Shown: positions 42,867 to 53,172 of the stretch, piece after piece | Layout of the letters: each line of letters opens with the position of its first letter | Position numbering within the stretch: the first letter of the stretch is position 1 | Origin: Bdellovibrio sp. BCCA | GTDB lineage: Bacteria > Bdellovibrionota > Bdellovibrionia > Bdellovibrionales > Bdellovibrionaceae | DNA length: 64,000 nt | Direction of reading: 5' to 3' | Assembly (NCBI RefSeq): GCF_037996825.1 | Contig: NZ_JBBNAC010000001.1 | Coordinates: forward strand, 2,046,001-2,110,000 | Notes under the pieces: model-generated | Database searches by the model: none | What the model saw: only the letters and a program-made list of their open reading frames with translations | Told to the model about the DNA's origin: nothing | Made by a program: the position numbers and the translations under genes

Positions 42867-44480
42867 ATGAAGTTCATTTACGTCCTGGAAGATGATGAAC
42901 GTATTCAAAAGGATCTGTATGAGACTTTAAAAAGTATAGATCCAAAGCTTCATATTCGCTTTTTTCTCACTCTTGCACAATTTCACGAATGGCTTAAATT
43001 CGCAGTCCACGAAGGTGCAAAATCCTTAGCCCCTGGCGGGCAAAAATATAAAGATGATGACTCAGAAGAGATCACCGCGTCTGACACCCATGAATTAAGA
43101 TTGGTCGTCGCAAAATACGAATTTTTTGGTGCAAAGAATATGGGGCTCATCAAACGAGCCCGCGATTTTTTCGTGCGCAAGAAAATGTGCTCAGAACAAG
43201 AACCCACGGCCCTGATCTTGACCGCTTTCGATAGTCCTGACTTCGACATTGCACTCGCTGAAGAACGCATCATTAATAATGTGATCTTTAAACCCTTTGA
43301 TAAATTAATTCTGAAGCAACATCTTGAGTACGCTCTTACGGGGCACCATCCTGTGAATACAGGCACCGTGGCGGCAATGAAAATTCAGTCCACAATTGAA
43401 ATGCTTAAAGAGGTTGCTTTTAACAGCATCTCCGAAATCGGATTTACGACGATCAACAATCATGAGATCAAAATCGGAGCCATAACGAAGTACTATAGCG
43501 ACGTCTTTAAGGCAGAAAACAAAAGAAGTATTTTTGCGTACTGTCACTCTTGCAAAGAAATTGCCCCGGCAGCTTCGGCTTCCGCCGACAAAGAATATCT
43601 TTGTGAGTTTCACTTCTTTGGCGCCGACAACAAACAGATAAGCCAGATCCGACGAAGCATTCTCCAAAACAAATCTCACGAAGTTCACAATCTTATGAAC
43701 ACTCAAGGTAGCACCATGAGAGTTCTGGTCATCGACGAAGACGTCGCCGCAGGCCTGGAAATTAAAAATTTTCTGAGCGAAAAAATCTCCAATCTAGAAA
43801 TTTACAATTACGCTCACTATGGACAACTGCTTTCAGATCTTTCTGACAAGGACACGGTCAACCGTCAGGAACTTCCACCGCAATTTGATATGGTCTTTGC
43901 GAGCTATGATCTTTTTGAGATTGAAAAGGAAAAACGCTGGGGACAAATCTGCCAGTATCTGCAAGACCGAGCCACCAAGCACGCCATTTCCACGTCAGGT
44001 CCACCGCATTTATATTTGCTTTCTCGAAAAAAAGTCCCGACGGACGAGATCAGAAATATTGCTTCTTGGAGCAAAGAAATCTTTTTCATTCCTCTCGACA
44101 AAGGCTACATTCTTAAAAAAATCCTCTCGCAGCATTCCACTCTTCTAAATCGCGAAAATTCCACCGTTTCTAGCATTAAGGACAATAGCGTCTTGAAGGT
44201 CGCTAATCCGGTTGAGATCACGCAGATTTCTGAAGCGGGGCTGGTGCTTAAGTATTACCGTGCGATGAGCACAGGCGCTTTCCGAGAGTTTATCTTATGG
44301 CGCCCCGAAGAAACCGAGACGCCTGAAATCACAGGAACCGTGAACTTCACGGAAGAGGACAAAAACGGCGGAGAGTTCTTTTTGAATCACTTCGTCTTTT
44401 TCGGGATGAAGGACCACTATCTTAAACACATCCGCCTTTGGTTGCGCGAAGCTTATATTAAATCAAAAGAAAAAGGCTAA
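42867..44480 (+). CDS. Duplicated degenerate-receiver/PilZ-like protein
   Basis: 537 residues that look like a two-fold repeat. Half one: receiver-like [10 protein letters not shown] (1-150, [16 protein letters not shown] at its end), then a PilZ-like segment with [19 protein letters not shown] (about 175-275). Half two: [19 protein letters not shown] (about 283-420), then [20 protein letters not shown] (about 440-537). In both receivers the phospho-acceptor Asp is replaced: Lys83 in VVAKYEF and Ser346 in VFASYDLF. The PilZ-like parts lack an evident RxxxR, so c-di-GMP binding is doubtful. Likely a signalling scaffold. Leaderless start. Overlaps copA's end by 4 bases. Confidence 0.65.
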   Translation: MKFIYVLEDDERIQKDLYETLKSIDPKLHIRFFLTLAQFHEWLKFAVHEGAKSLAPGGQKYKDDDSEEITASDTHELRLVVAKYEFFGAKNMGLIKRARDFFVRKKMCSEQEPTALILTAFDSPDFDIALAEERIINNVIFKPFDKLILKQHLEYALTGHHPVNTGTVAAMKIQSTIEMLKEVAFNSISEIGFTTINNHEIKIGAITKYYSDVFKAENKRSIFAYCHSCKEIAPAASASADKEYLCEFHFFGADNKQISQIRRSILQNKSHEVHNLMNTQGSTMRVLVIDEDVAAGLEIKNFLSEKISNLEIYNYAHYGQLLSDLSDKDTVNRQELPPQFDMVFASYDLFEIEKEKRWGQICQYLQDRATKHAISTSGPPHLYLLSRKKVPTDEIRNIASWSKEIFFIPLDKGYILKKILSQHSTLLNRENSTVSSIKDNSVLKVANPVEITQISEAGLVLKYYRAMSTGAFREFILWRPEETETPEITGTVNFTEEDKNGGEFFLNHFVFFGMKDHYLKHIRLWLREAYIKSKEKG

Positions 44481-46681
44481 CCTTTCACCTCTGCTCCCAC
44501 TCGTTTGCGTTTCAGCAACAATGAATTACTAACGACAGACACAGAGCTCATCGCCATGGCCGCTCCCGCAATCACCGGGTTTAGCATTCCTAACGCAGCA
44601 AGTGGAATACCTAAAACGTTATAGATGAAAGCAAAGAACAAGTTCTGACGAATCTTTTTTAAAGTCATATGTGACAATTCAACAGCATGAGCCACAGATT
44701 GAAGATCATTCTTCATCAATGTCACATCCGCGGTCTCAATGGCAATATCAGTTCCTGAAGACATCGAGAAACTCACGTCTGCCATTGCTAAGGCTGGAGC
44801 ATCATTAATACCATCTCCGACCATGGCCACGCGCTGTTTCTTCCTTTTCAAAGTCACGATGACATTGGCTTTATCCGCAGGCTTCACGCTGTGTTTAAAC
44901 TCTGTGATTCCCGCTTGGCGAGCGATTTCTTTGGCAGTTCCTTCGTTATCGCCGGTTAACATCATCACCTTGATGCCCCTTTTCTGAATATCGCTGATGG
45001 CCGCCTTGGAGCTTTCACGGATCTTATCAGCGACAGCAACATAACCCAGAATTCTTTCATTGTTAGCAAGAACCATCACCGTCTGGCCTTGAGACTCAAG
45101 CTTATGCATTAACTCTTGATTTAAAGAGAACGCGGCAGCCACCCATGAAGGACGGCCGATTTTATAGGAAACTCCATCGATATCACCTTCAATACCTTGC
45201 CCTGTGATAGATTTAAAATTTTTCACCGAAAGCAACGGCAAAGATTCCTTCTTCGCTTCTTCAACAATTGCATGAGCCAATGGATGGGATGACCCGCCCT
45301 CTAGACTTGCCGCCCACTGAATAACCTTGGCTTTATCTTGCCCTGACATTGTAACGACTTCAGTTACAACAGGTTTGCCTTCTGTGATTGTTCCTGTTTT
45401 ATCCAAAACAAGAACATCGATTTTCTCTGCAAGCTCTAAAGCTTTTGCATCACGGAAAAGAACACCGGCTTGTGCCCCTTTGCCAATACCCACAACAACC
45501 GCAGTAGGAGTTGCCAAACCCAAAGCACAAGGGCAAGCGATCACAAGAACTGACACGGATGAAATAAATGCCGCTGTCAAATCCCCGGTGAAAAACCAAG
45601 TTCCAAAGAATGTTAGAACGCTGATCCCAACAACAATCGGCACAAAGACACCGGATATTTTGTCAGCCAGTCTTTGAATAGGCGCTTTAGATCCTTGAGC
45701 GGCTGTGACGATTTTAATAATTTGCGCAAGCTGAGTGCGATTGCCGACGCCGGTGGCTTTGATACGCAAAGTTCCCTCTTGATTAAGAGTCGCCGCATAG
45801 ACTTTATCGTCGGTGCGTTTTTCCACAGGCATGCTTTCGCCTGTCAGCATAGACTCATCGACAGTCGAGACACCTTCAGCAACCAAACCGTCAACAGGGA
45901 TCGCTTCCGCATTTTTTACGATGACGATATCGCCAGCGACAAGGTCCTGAATATGAACTTCCACCACTTGGCCATTTCTTTCGACAAAGGCTTTTTTAGG
46001 TTGAAGCCTTAAAAGACTTTCGACTGCTTCCGAAGTTTTACCCTTGGCGCGGCTTTCCATCAATTTACCCAACAGGATCAATGTGATCACCGCTGTACTT
46101 GCCTCAAAATAAATGTGCTGATGATGCCAATTCATCACTGTCACCACGACACTTAATAGATAGGCCATGCTGGTACCAAGTGCCACCAAGACGTCCATAT
46201 TGGCACTCTTCGATCTCAAAGCATAATAAGAGCCGCGATAGAATCTCCACCCGATCCAAAACTGAACCGGTGTTGCAAGAATCAACTGAAACCAACGTGG
46301 CATGATTTCATTGTGTTCTCCAAAGAACATCACGAACATTTCTAAAATAAACGGCGCTGTTAAAATCGCTGAAGCGATAAACAGAAGCAACTCTTTGCGA
46401 TATTCCGCTGCTGCCTCTTCTTTAATCTTTTCGGAATCAACCTCCGAATTAATTTCGAAAGCTTGGTAACCTACGTCTTGAATCGCTTTCACCAGAGCTT
46501 CAATATTCACCGTTCCTTCAGTAAACTCCACGTGAGCTTTTTCTGTGGCAAAGTTCACCGTAGCTTTCACGTCTGGCATCGCATTCAAAGTTTTTTCGAT
46601 TTTTCCTGCGCAGTTTACGCAAGACATACCGATAAGTTGCAACTCTGCCGTCTGATTTTTATTTTCTGTTGTTGTTTCCAT
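44477..46681 (-). CDS. copA: Cu+-exporting P-type ATPase
   Basis: 734 residues. One N-terminal heavy-metal domain with GMSCVNC (Cys21, Cys24), eight membrane segments, the actuator TGES, the membrane CPC ([13 protein letters not shown]), phosphorylation DKTGT, nucleotide-binding SSHPLAH and hinge [14 protein letters not shown] and MxxSS in the last two segments ([25 protein letters not shown]) mark a Cu+ (class IB-1) pump. Removes Cu+ from the cytoplasm. Six bases after csoR, so controlled by it. Confidence 0.97.
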   Translation of the reverse strand: METTTENKNQTAELQLIGMSCVNCAGKIEKTLNAMPDVKATVNFATEKAHVEFTEGTVNIEALVKAIQDVGYQAFEINSEVDSEKIKEEAAAEYRKELLLFIASAILTAPFILEMFVMFFGEHNEIMPRWFQLILATPVQFWIGWRFYRGSYYALRSKSANMDVLVALGTSMAYLLSVVVTVMNWHHQHIYFEASTAVITLILLGKLMESRAKGKTSEAVESLLRLQPKKAFVERNGQVVEVHIQDLVAGDIVIVKNAEAIPVDGLVAEGVSTVDESMLTGESMPVEKRTDDKVYAATLNQEGTLRIKATGVGNRTQLAQIIKIVTAAQGSKAPIQRLADKISGVFVPIVVGISVLTFFGTWFFTGDLTAAFISSVSVLVIACPCALGLATPTAVVVGIGKGAQAGVLFRDAKALELAEKIDVLVLDKTGTITEGKPVVTEVVTMSGQDKAKVIQWAASLEGGSSHPLAHAIVEEAKKESLPLLSVKNFKSITGQGIEGDIDGVSYKIGRPSWVAAAFSLNQELMHKLESQGQTVMVLANNERILGYVAVADKIRESSKAAISDIQKRGIKVMMLTGDNEGTAKEIARQAGITEFKHSVKPADKANVIVTLKRKKQRVAMVGDGINDAPALAMADVSFSMSSGTDIAIETADVTLMKNDLQSVAHAVELSHMTLKKIRQNLFFAFIYNVLGIPLAALGMLNPVIAGAAMAMSSVSVVSNSLLLKRKRVGAEVKG

Positions 46682-46687
46682 AACGAC

Positions 46688-46969
46688 CTACTTGTTTACG
46701 AGATACATGATCTCGTCAATTTTAGTTGAAATTTCTTTGCTATCTTTGGACTTCACTGCCGTCTTTACGCAGCCATGAATATGCGTTTTCATAATTTCAG
46801 ACTCCACAGCTTTAAGAGCTTTTTCCGCCGCCCTGATTTGAAAAATAATATCCGGACAATACCGGCGCTCAGTGATCATTTTTTCTATACCATCTAACTG
46901 ACCACGCACGCGGTTCAGGCGTTTGATATGAGCACTGTGATCAGGATGGGGAGCCGTTTCTTTCTTCAT
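46688..46969 (-). CDS. csoR: Copper-sensing repressor CsoR
   Basis: 93 residues, all-helical DUF156 family. Cu+ ligands are Cys38 (RRYCPD), His63 and Cys67 (HIHGC), with the same 25- and 4-residue spacing as Cys36/His61/Cys65 of M. tuberculosis CsoR. N-terminal HIKRLNRVRGQLDGIEKMI is the family signature. Represses copA until Cu+ binds. GAGGTG precedes the ATG. First gene of csoR-copA, beside a matching operator. Confidence 0.95.
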   Translation of the reverse strand: MKKETAPHPDHSAHIKRLNRVRGQLDGIEKMITERRYCPDIIFQIRAAEKALKAVESEIMKTHIHGCVKTAVKSKDSKEISTKIDEIMYLVNK

Positions 46970-46990
46970 AAAGCACCTCTTATAGGTCCT

Positions 46991-47019
46991 ATTATATACC
47001 CCCCTGGGGTATAGGAAAG
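46991..47019 (-). promoter_or_regulatory. csoR-copA promoter with CsoR-type operator
   Basis: The inverted repeat TATACCCC-CCT-GGGGTATA (46995-47013) matches the GC-tract, ATACCCC...GGGGTAT-like CsoR box. On the minus strand a perfect TATAAT (46991-46996) follows it and a poor -35 (CTTTCC, 47014-47019) precedes it. The operator therefore fills the 17-base spacer. It also lies about 95 bases before the divergent gene at 47106. Confidence 0.85.
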
Positions 47020-47105
47020 CCAGAAATATATTTTATTTTCTTTTGTCACAAATCCCTATCCCCCTCCCTATTAAAGGGCGTAGAGTTTTATTAAGGAGAG
47101 ACAAC

Positions 47106-47534
47106 ATGAGAATGATTTTAGCCGCGTTACTACTAATGCCTGCCCTTTCCTGGGCCCATGGCGAAGACAAACCAGGCCCTGCTGGCGGACATATCCGCAT
47201 GCCAGGCCCTTTTCATACAGAATTGATGCTGGATAAAGAGCAGGGCGCCCATATCTTTCTTATAGATATGAACTTTCAAAACCCGACAGTGAAAGATTCT
47301 AAAATTGAGATGGTGGCGAAATATAAAAAATCAGAGGTGAAATTTAATTGCTCCATCATGGGCGCAAATCACTTCCATTGTGTGCCTGAGAAAAAATATC
47401 CAAATAAAGGAGAACTTATCGTGAAAGCAGTTCGCGAGAACGCGGTAGGAAATCCCGTGAGTTACAAACTCCCTCTTCCTGAATTTAAGACGAAAGAGTT
47501 TGTAGATCCTCACGCGGGCCACATGGGCCACTAA
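47106..47534 (+). CDS. Exported His/Met-rich protein, probable periplasmic copper protein
   Basis: 142 residues. Signal peptide MRMILAALLLMPALSWA with cleavage predicted before HGEDK, leaving a histidine as the first mature residue. N- and C-termini are His/Met-rich (GGHIRMPGPFHTELM; HAGHMGH). Two Cys in between (KFNCSIM, HFHCVP). Divergent from csoR-copA, sharing its operator region, with AAGGAGAGACAAC before the ATG. Copper binding is inferred from context and residues. No established family recognised. Confidence 0.72.
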   Translation: MRMILAALLLMPALSWAHGEDKPGPAGGHIRMPGPFHTELMLDKEQGAHIFLIDMNFQNPTVKDSKIEMVAKYKKSEVKFNCSIMGANHFHCVPEKKYPNKGELIVKAVRENAVGNPVSYKLPLPEFKTKEFVDPHAGHMGH

Positions 47535-48100
47535 GGAACAGGGCGCACTTTCTGCGTAGCTGTGACGATCGAAATAAATTCTTTTCTAAAAAGAGTCATC
47601 AGATCCTCGGACACACGACGAGGATCTAATTTTAAATCCCCCAAGCTCAGTGTCTCTACAGGTGTTCCCTTGTTCGTTATATTCATCGCGAAATGCACCA
47701 TCACAGAAACCGGCGAACGAGTGGCAATACTGATACTGAGCTTTCTATCATCCAAATAGATGTCGTCCCCATCACGGTGCAGACTTCTCTCGCCCAACAC
47801 CGAAGAAGAATTATGTTGCAAATAGTCTTTTGCAATAGACGCAAACATTCGTTGCAACAAAACGCCCGAAAACAAATCACGATCAAAAACTTCGATAATG
47901 AAATGAAGCATTTCATCGCCTTGAATCACAGCCTTGGCCAAAAGATCTTCCCCATCAACCATGTGATCAAAAGAAATAGAACAAGGCCCCTGCCAAGAAA
48001 CGATGGAAGGTCCTAAAATTCCGTGATCAAGATAAGCAAACAAAGAGCGAAGCTGAGTCCCATCGTAAGCAAATTTCTTTTCGATAAAATGACTTTGCAT
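47531..48100 (-). CDS. DUF366 family protein
   Basis: 189 residues matching DUF366: AYDGTQLRSLFAYLDHGILGPSIVSWQGPCSI, MVDGEDLLA, GDEMLHFIIEVFDRDLF and RSLHRDGDDIYLDDRKLSISIAT. The family is uncharacterised. It lies 2 bases after queC at the end of an operon that also holds queA and tgt, so a queuosine/preQ0-linked role is plausible. Its stop overlaps the convergent copper gene by 4 bases. Confidence 0.85.
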   Translation of the reverse strand: MQSHFIEKKFAYDGTQLRSLFAYLDHGILGPSIVSWQGPCSISFDHMVDGEDLLAKAVIQGDEMLHFIIEVFDRDLFSGVLLQRMFASIAKDYLQHNSSSVLGERSLHRDGDDIYLDDRKLSISIATRSPVSVMVHFAMNITNKGTPVETLSLGDLKLDPRRVSEDLMTLFRKEFISIVTATQKVRPVP

Positions 48101-48102
48101 TT

Positions 48103-48798
48103 TTACTCCTTAAAAAGATGCTTCACATCAACACCTGCTGAAGCAAACGCGCGTTTTGAACGCTGGCACGACTCACATTGCCCGCACCATTTATCGCCTG
48201 AAAAATAACAAGGCCAAATTAACTCCCAAGGAATTTTTAACCCTTGCCCCAGACGAACGATGTCCGGTTTTTTCATATGAACCGTATAACATCCCACCGT
48301 CACATGATTCGATGTGGAATAACGAAACGCCTTTGTAGAAGCGTCCATAAATTCTTTTGAGTTATCAGGAAAGGTCGCCGCTTCCTCGGCGTTAAATCCC
48401 GGAATCACGGCATGCGCGCCTAAGGCTTCTGCGAAAGCCGCAGCGATATTCAAAAAAATACCATTGCGGTTAGGAACCCAGACTGACTTCTTGGTTTCTT
48501 CTGATTTTTCAAGATCGTCGATAGCTACTTGCGCTCCGGTAGGAACATCTTGATCTTCGACCAACAAAGAGGATTTATTGAAATCTTTAAACCAAGGAAG
48601 ATCCACAATCTTGTGCGGAATATTAAGATGAGCGGCAATCTTTGCAGAGGCCTCCATCTCTTTTTTCGCAGCTCTTTGTCCGTAATTAAACGTTAACGCC
48701 AATACCACTTCATGATGATGCTTAATCGCTTCATAAACATTCACCGTCGAGTCTAAACCCGCCGACAGAAGTACCACTACTTTTTTTGTTGATTTCAT
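48103..48798 (-). CDS. queC: 7-cyano-7-deazaguanine (preQ0) synthase
   Basis: 231 residues. ATP pyrophosphatase PP-loop LLSAGLDST (Ser-Ala-Gly instead of the usual SGGxDS) and a C-terminal zinc site of four Cys (CYFSGDKWCGQCESC). Converts 7-carboxy-7-deazaguanine to preQ0 using ATP and ammonia, on the way to queuosine. WVPNRNGIFLNIAAAFAEALGA is also typical. Overlaps recJ by 4 bases (ATGA). Confidence 0.95.
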   Translation of the reverse strand: MKSTKKVVVLLSAGLDSTVNVYEAIKHHHEVVLALTFNYGQRAAKKEMEASAKIAAHLNIPHKIVDLPWFKDFNKSSLLVEDQDVPTGAQVAIDDLEKSEETKKSVWVPNRNGIFLNIAAAFAEALGAHAVIPGFNAEEAATFPDNSKEFMDASTKAFRYSTSNHVTVGCYTVHMKKPDIVRLGQGLKIPWELIWPCYFSGDKWCGQCESCQRSKRAFASAGVDVKHLFKE

Positions 48799-50522
48799 GT
48801 TGCAGCCTTTAGGTCACGAATCAAAATCTGAATTGTCTTCTGACCTGCAAAATAGTTCCATTGAAGCTCTCCGAGGACATTATAAAATCCCGGAATGTTC
48901 TGCAAAGTATCTAGCTGACGAGGCGTTGGTGTAAACAACAAAGCCTCAGAAGAAGTCTGCCCATCGGCATCAGCAATCTTTAAACGAAGATGTCCACCCT
49001 TGAGTTCTCTTTTTGAAAGAACTTGGACATTGGAAAAATGAATCAAAGGAATCGAGAAGCCCGCCCCGAAAGGTCCGACAAAGTCATACCACTTCATAAG
49101 ACTTGCTCCAACTTCGGAAAGCTTCGCCTCAACGTCATAGAAAATTTCTAAAGGCTTCGGCTTTTCACGCAAATCGGAAAAGTGACCCGAAAGTTTTTCA
49201 ACAAAATTAGTCACGCGAGTTTCAGCAATTTCAAATCCCGCAGCGGCTGAGTGACCGCCAAAACGGCTGAGCAACTCTTGTGCTGAAGACATGGCCTCGA
49301 CTAGACATGCTTCCTGCCCTTGTGGAAGGCGCGCGCTTCCCACGATCATTCCGTCATCACCAAGAGATCCCACAAACGCTGGCTTGTTATAAACCTGAGT
49401 GAGCTTTGTTGCGATCAAGCCCACAACCCCACGATGGAAGTTTTTAGAAGCGACAAAAACAAAGTCCTTATGAGGCCACTCTTTAAGTAATTCTTGAGCT
49501 TCCACTTCGGCGTCGTTTTGAAGTTGAACTCGAGTGGAATTGTTCTTCATCACCTCGCGCACCATGGATCGCGCCTTTGCCGCATCTTCTAAAAGGAAAA
49601 TATCAATAGGAAGAACACCTGACTCCATACGTGAAAGCGCATTGAGTTTCGGAGCAAACCGAATCGCCACATCTTGGGAAGTTAAAGGACGATCAATCAA
49701 ATCTAACTCTTCAAGTAATGCTCGAAGTCCGGCTCTTTTGGTCTCAGCAAGCTTCACTAGACCATGCTTTACTAAAACACGGTTATCCTCAACCAATGGC
49801 ACCATATCGGTTAAAGTGCCGATCACAAAATAATCGAGCACTTCTTTTAAATCCCAATTGTTTTTAGGAAGTTGCGGATGATCTTGGAAGTATCGTTTTA
49901 ATCCGCGAAGAAGATAGAATGCAACACCAGCACCACACAAGAAGCCTAAACCTGAAGGACAATCCCCTTGATTGGGATTCACAACAACAAAGGCATCTGG
50001 AATTGTTTCGGCCGGTAAGTGGTGATCCGTTAAAATCACATCCACACCCAATTCGCGGGCACGATTCACGGCCGCATGAGCGGTAATGCCGACATCGACA
50101 GTGATAATTAAGGACACACCTTGCTTGTGAAGCTCTTCAACGGCCGCCGCATGAAAGCCGTACCCTTCAGAAAGACGTTTTGGTTGGTAATGCAAAACTT
50201 CTGGAAAACCTAAAGCCAGCATTCCCGTTTTTAGGAGAGCTAGACCTGAAGTTCCATCAAGGTCAAAGTCAGCATAGATGCAGATTTTTTCACCGTTAAG
50301 ATAGGCTTTACCTAGGCGCTCAAGAGCATGAGACATCCCCTTTAAACTAAGGGGATCTTTCATATCAGCGAGCTTAGGAAAAAGAAGTTTTTCAACTTCA
50401 GCGGATTCAGCGAACCCACGAGCCGCCAGAATTTTTCCGATCAGAGAAGGCCATTGCCCCTCGACTTTCGAGGGAGCTTCGGCTTCTGTCAGTAATTCAC
50501 GCGGCTTCCATAATGGGTTCAT
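48795..50522 (-). CDS. recJ: Single-strand DNA exonuclease RecJ
   Basis: 575 residues. DHH phosphoesterase core: IYADFDLDGTSGLALL (motif I), IITVDVGITAHAAV, LTDHHLPAE (DHH), NPNQGDCPSGLGFLCGAGVAF; DHHA1 region RFGGHSAAAGFEI (GGH). Degrades single-stranded DNA 5' to 3' in mismatch and recombination repair. Full length for the family. ATG start 6 bases after secF; overlaps queC, so it is in the middle of the Sec/queuosine operon. Confidence 0.95.
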   Translation of the reverse strand: MNPLWKPRELLTEAEAPSKVEGQWPSLIGKILAARGFAESAEVEKLLFPKLADMKDPLSLKGMSHALERLGKAYLNGEKICIYADFDLDGTSGLALLKTGMLALGFPEVLHYQPKRLSEGYGFHAAAVEELHKQGVSLIITVDVGITAHAAVNRARELGVDVILTDHHLPAETIPDAFVVVNPNQGDCPSGLGFLCGAGVAFYLLRGLKRYFQDHPQLPKNNWDLKEVLDYFVIGTLTDMVPLVEDNRVLVKHGLVKLAETKRAGLRALLEELDLIDRPLTSQDVAIRFAPKLNALSRMESGVLPIDIFLLEDAAKARSMVREVMKNNSTRVQLQNDAEVEAQELLKEWPHKDFVFVASKNFHRGVVGLIATKLTQVYNKPAFVGSLGDDGMIVGSARLPQGQEACLVEAMSSAQELLSRFGGHSAAAGFEIAETRVTNFVEKLSGHFSDLREKPKPLEIFYDVEAKLSEVGASLMKWYDFVGPFGAGFSIPLIHFSNVQVLSKRELKGGHLRLKIADADGQTSSEALLFTPTPRQLDTLQNIPGFYNVLGELQWNYFAGQKTIQILIRDLKAAT

Positions 50523-50528
50523 AGATCC

Positions 50529-51467
50529 TTAAGCTTTTGCTTTTTTCAAGGACATCTTTTCCATCAAAAGCACGAATGGCGCTGCTACGTAGATAGAAGA
50601 GTATGTACCGAAGAAGATACCGATGCAGATAGAGAACGCGATGTCCTGAACCGTGCCATCAGCAAAAATGTACAAGCAAAGAGCGGAAATAAACGTTGTA
50701 CCTGAAGTGATGATCGTACGTATCAACATCTCATTGATAGATCTGTTAATAACGAACTTGAAACCTTTGTCATGGTAATGACCTTCAGTTTCACGAATAC
50801 GGTCAAACACCACAATCGTGTCATTCAGCGAGAAACCGATCAAAGTCATGATCGCCGCTAAGATCGATACGTTCACTTCTTTTCCAACAGCCACGAACAC
50901 AGCCAATGTGATCACGGCATCATGGAACAAGCAAAGCACTGCGCCTGGAGCAAATTTGTAATCGAAACGCAAACCAACGTAAACCAAGATCACAAGCAAG
51001 CCGTAGAATACAGCAAGAAGACCGTTACGTTTCAACTCCGCACCCACTTGAGGTCCCACTGTATCCACACGGCGGATATCAGGGTTCGCATCAGCAAAAG
51101 TTGTTGTGATCGCGTTACGGATTTGAGTGATATCTTTATTCAAGATTTCATTCGTCTCTTTATCTGTCGCACCTTGTTTACCTTGGAAGCGCACGATGAA
51201 TTCATTGCCTTCACCGAAAGATTGCACACCCACTTCACCCAGTTTCATATCGTCCACCGTTTTACGGATGTGATCGATTGTCACTGGTTTTTCAAATTTC
51301 ACCTGAATCTCAGTACCACCTTTAAAGTCGATACCGTAGTTGATCCCGTGAACCGCAAGGTAAATCAAAGAAGCAATAACCAAAACCAAAGAGATTCCGC
51401 CAAAGAGCCAAGCTTTACCGACGAAATCAAAACGTCCAAATGATTCATTATTCTTAATAATAGTCAT
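50529..51467 (-). CDS. secF: Protein translocase subunit SecF
   Basis: 312 residues, six membrane segments. GINYGIDFKGGTEIQVKF at the start of the periplasmic domain, TVGPQVGAELKRNGLLA, VGLRFDYKFAPGAVLCLFHDAVITL and GFSLNDTIVVFDRIRE are standard SecF marks. Works with SecD to complete export using the proton gradient. Starts 10 bases after secD. Confidence 0.97.
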   Translation of the reverse strand: MTIIKNNESFGRFDFVGKAWLFGGISLVLVIASLIYLAVHGINYGIDFKGGTEIQVKFEKPVTIDHIRKTVDDMKLGEVGVQSFGEGNEFIVRFQGKQGATDKETNEILNKDITQIRNAITTTFADANPDIRRVDTVGPQVGAELKRNGLLAVFYGLLVILVYVGLRFDYKFAPGAVLCLFHDAVITLAVFVAVGKEVNVSILAAIMTLIGFSLNDTIVVFDRIRETEGHYHDKGFKFVINRSINEMLIRTIITSGTTFISALCLYIFADGTVQDIAFSICIGIFFGTYSSIYVAAPFVLLMEKMSLKKAKA

Positions 51468-51477
51468 GGATCAACAC

Positions 51478-53172
51478 CTACACAGAGAGCTTTTTAAAGT
51501 TAAACTTATAAACAAGAGTATCCACGATCACTTTTGATACGAACACGTTCGCAAACATAGAAGTCACGATACCGATCAAAAGAGTCACGGCAAATCCACG
51601 CACAGGTCCTGTACCGAAGTACAAAAGAACCACGGCCATAGCTGCTGTTGTGACGTTGGCGTCAATGATGGCTGACATCGCACGGTGATAACCTTCCTTA
51701 ACGGCAATCTTAATACTGTGACCCAAAGCCAACTCTTCTTTGATTCGCTCATTGATCAACACGTTGGCATCGACCGCAAAACCCACCGTCAAAGCGATAC
51801 CCGCAATACCCGGTAAAGTCAGAGTCGCACCAAAACTTGTGAGCAAGGCAAAGATAGAAAGGATATTAAGTCCCAAAACCAAACTCGCAACGGCACCCAT
51901 TGATTTGTAGTACACAAGCATAAAGATCACGATGATCGCAGCGCCTACAAAAGATCCCATTTTCGCTTTATCAATCGCATCGGCACCCAATGTAGGACCC
52001 ACGCGTCTTTCTTCCAACTGCTCAAGAGATGCTGGCAATGCACCGGCACGAAGAGCTGTTGAAATCATTTTTGCTTCTTCCATCATTTGGTTACGGTCAC
52101 GACCGCCACCCAAAGTCACTACAGCTTGTCCACCCGCGATACGGTCACGAATGCTTGGAGCTGATTTCACAACCTTATCAAGAACGATGGCCATTTGCTT
52201 ACCAACGTTGTTACCAGTAAGGTCTGCGAATTTAGCCGCACCTGCAGAGTTGAAGTGCAAAGAAACTTGAGGACTGCCGTATTGGTCGTAACCAACAAAC
52301 GCGTCATCCAAAGCTCCACCACCCAAGTCTGTATCTGTTTTCAATAGATAAGGAACAGCACCTGCTTCCATTGTTGTTGCATTTGAAGATTTCTCAAAGA
52401 ACACAACAGACTTTTCAGGAAGTTTGCCTTTCAAGTCTTCATTCAAACGAGTCACGTACTCAGAGTACTTCATCGTTGTCATGTTGTAGTTCCCCGCTTT
52501 TTCTGCTTCAGCGATCATCGCTTGAAGTTCTTGCGGAGTTTTTTCATGAGAAACAACCATGAAATCCAATTTCGCTGTTGTATTGATCAACTGTTTTGCT
52601 TTTTCAGCATCAGCCATACCAGGAAGCTGGATCAAGATGCGGTTAGAACCTTGTTGAGAGATTGAAGGCTCCGCCACACCGAATTCGTCGATACGGTTAC
52701 GGATTGTCTCGATAGCTTGCTGAATTACGCGATTTTTGTAATCGTTTAAATAAGCATCAAAGTAACGAACAGTCACCACAGTGTCTGTTGTGCCCATTGT
52801 TTGCAAAACTGTAGAGTATTTTTCAGAAAGAAACTTCTCAACAGCTGCTTTACCGGAAGCTTGAGCTACAGAGATTTGAATCTCCCCTTGCTCTGGCTTT
52901 TCTGATTTTACATCCGCAAACGGGATGTTTTCTTTTTGCATTTCCGCTTTCATGGAAACGATCATACGGTTTGTGCTTTCTTTCACCACACCGTCAACGT
53001 CAACGCCCATCACAAGATGCAAACCACCTTGAATGTCCAAACCATAGTTTAGCTTCTGCTTAGAAGGCCACCATGTTTTTTCACCGAAATGTACAACGTT
53101 CGGCAATACCCATACGATAGCTGCCGCTACACCTAAACCTGCGAGAATAGATCTCCAACGAAGTCCGTCCAT
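51478..53172 (-). CDS. secD: Protein translocase subunit SecD
   Basis: 564 residues. NYGLDIQGGLHLVMGVDV near residue 40, a large P1 periplasmic domain, GSNRILIQLPG, and C-terminal membrane helices with LTLPGIAGIALTVGFAVDANVLINERIKEE containing the conserved Asp in the proton path. Partner of SecF. Overlaps the yajC stop by one base (TAATG). Confidence 0.97.
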   Translation of the reverse strand: MDGLRWRSILAGLGVAAAIVWVLPNVVHFGEKTWWPSKQKLNYGLDIQGGLHLVMGVDVDGVVKESTNRMIVSMKAEMQKENIPFADVKSEKPEQGEIQISVAQASGKAAVEKFLSEKYSTVLQTMGTTDTVVTVRYFDAYLNDYKNRVIQQAIETIRNRIDEFGVAEPSISQQGSNRILIQLPGMADAEKAKQLINTTAKLDFMVVSHEKTPQELQAMIAEAEKAGNYNMTTMKYSEYVTRLNEDLKGKLPEKSVVFFEKSSNATTMEAGAVPYLLKTDTDLGGGALDDAFVGYDQYGSPQVSLHFNSAGAAKFADLTGNNVGKQMAIVLDKVVKSAPSIRDRIAGGQAVVTLGGGRDRNQMMEEAKMISTALRAGALPASLEQLEERRVGPTLGADAIDKAKMGSFVGAAIIVIFMLVYYKSMGAVASLVLGLNILSIFALLTSFGATLTLPGIAGIALTVGFAVDANVLINERIKEELALGHSIKIAVKEGYHRAMSAIIDANVTTAAMAVVLLYFGTGPVRGFAVTLLIGIVTSMFANVFVSKVIVDTLVYKFNFKKLSV

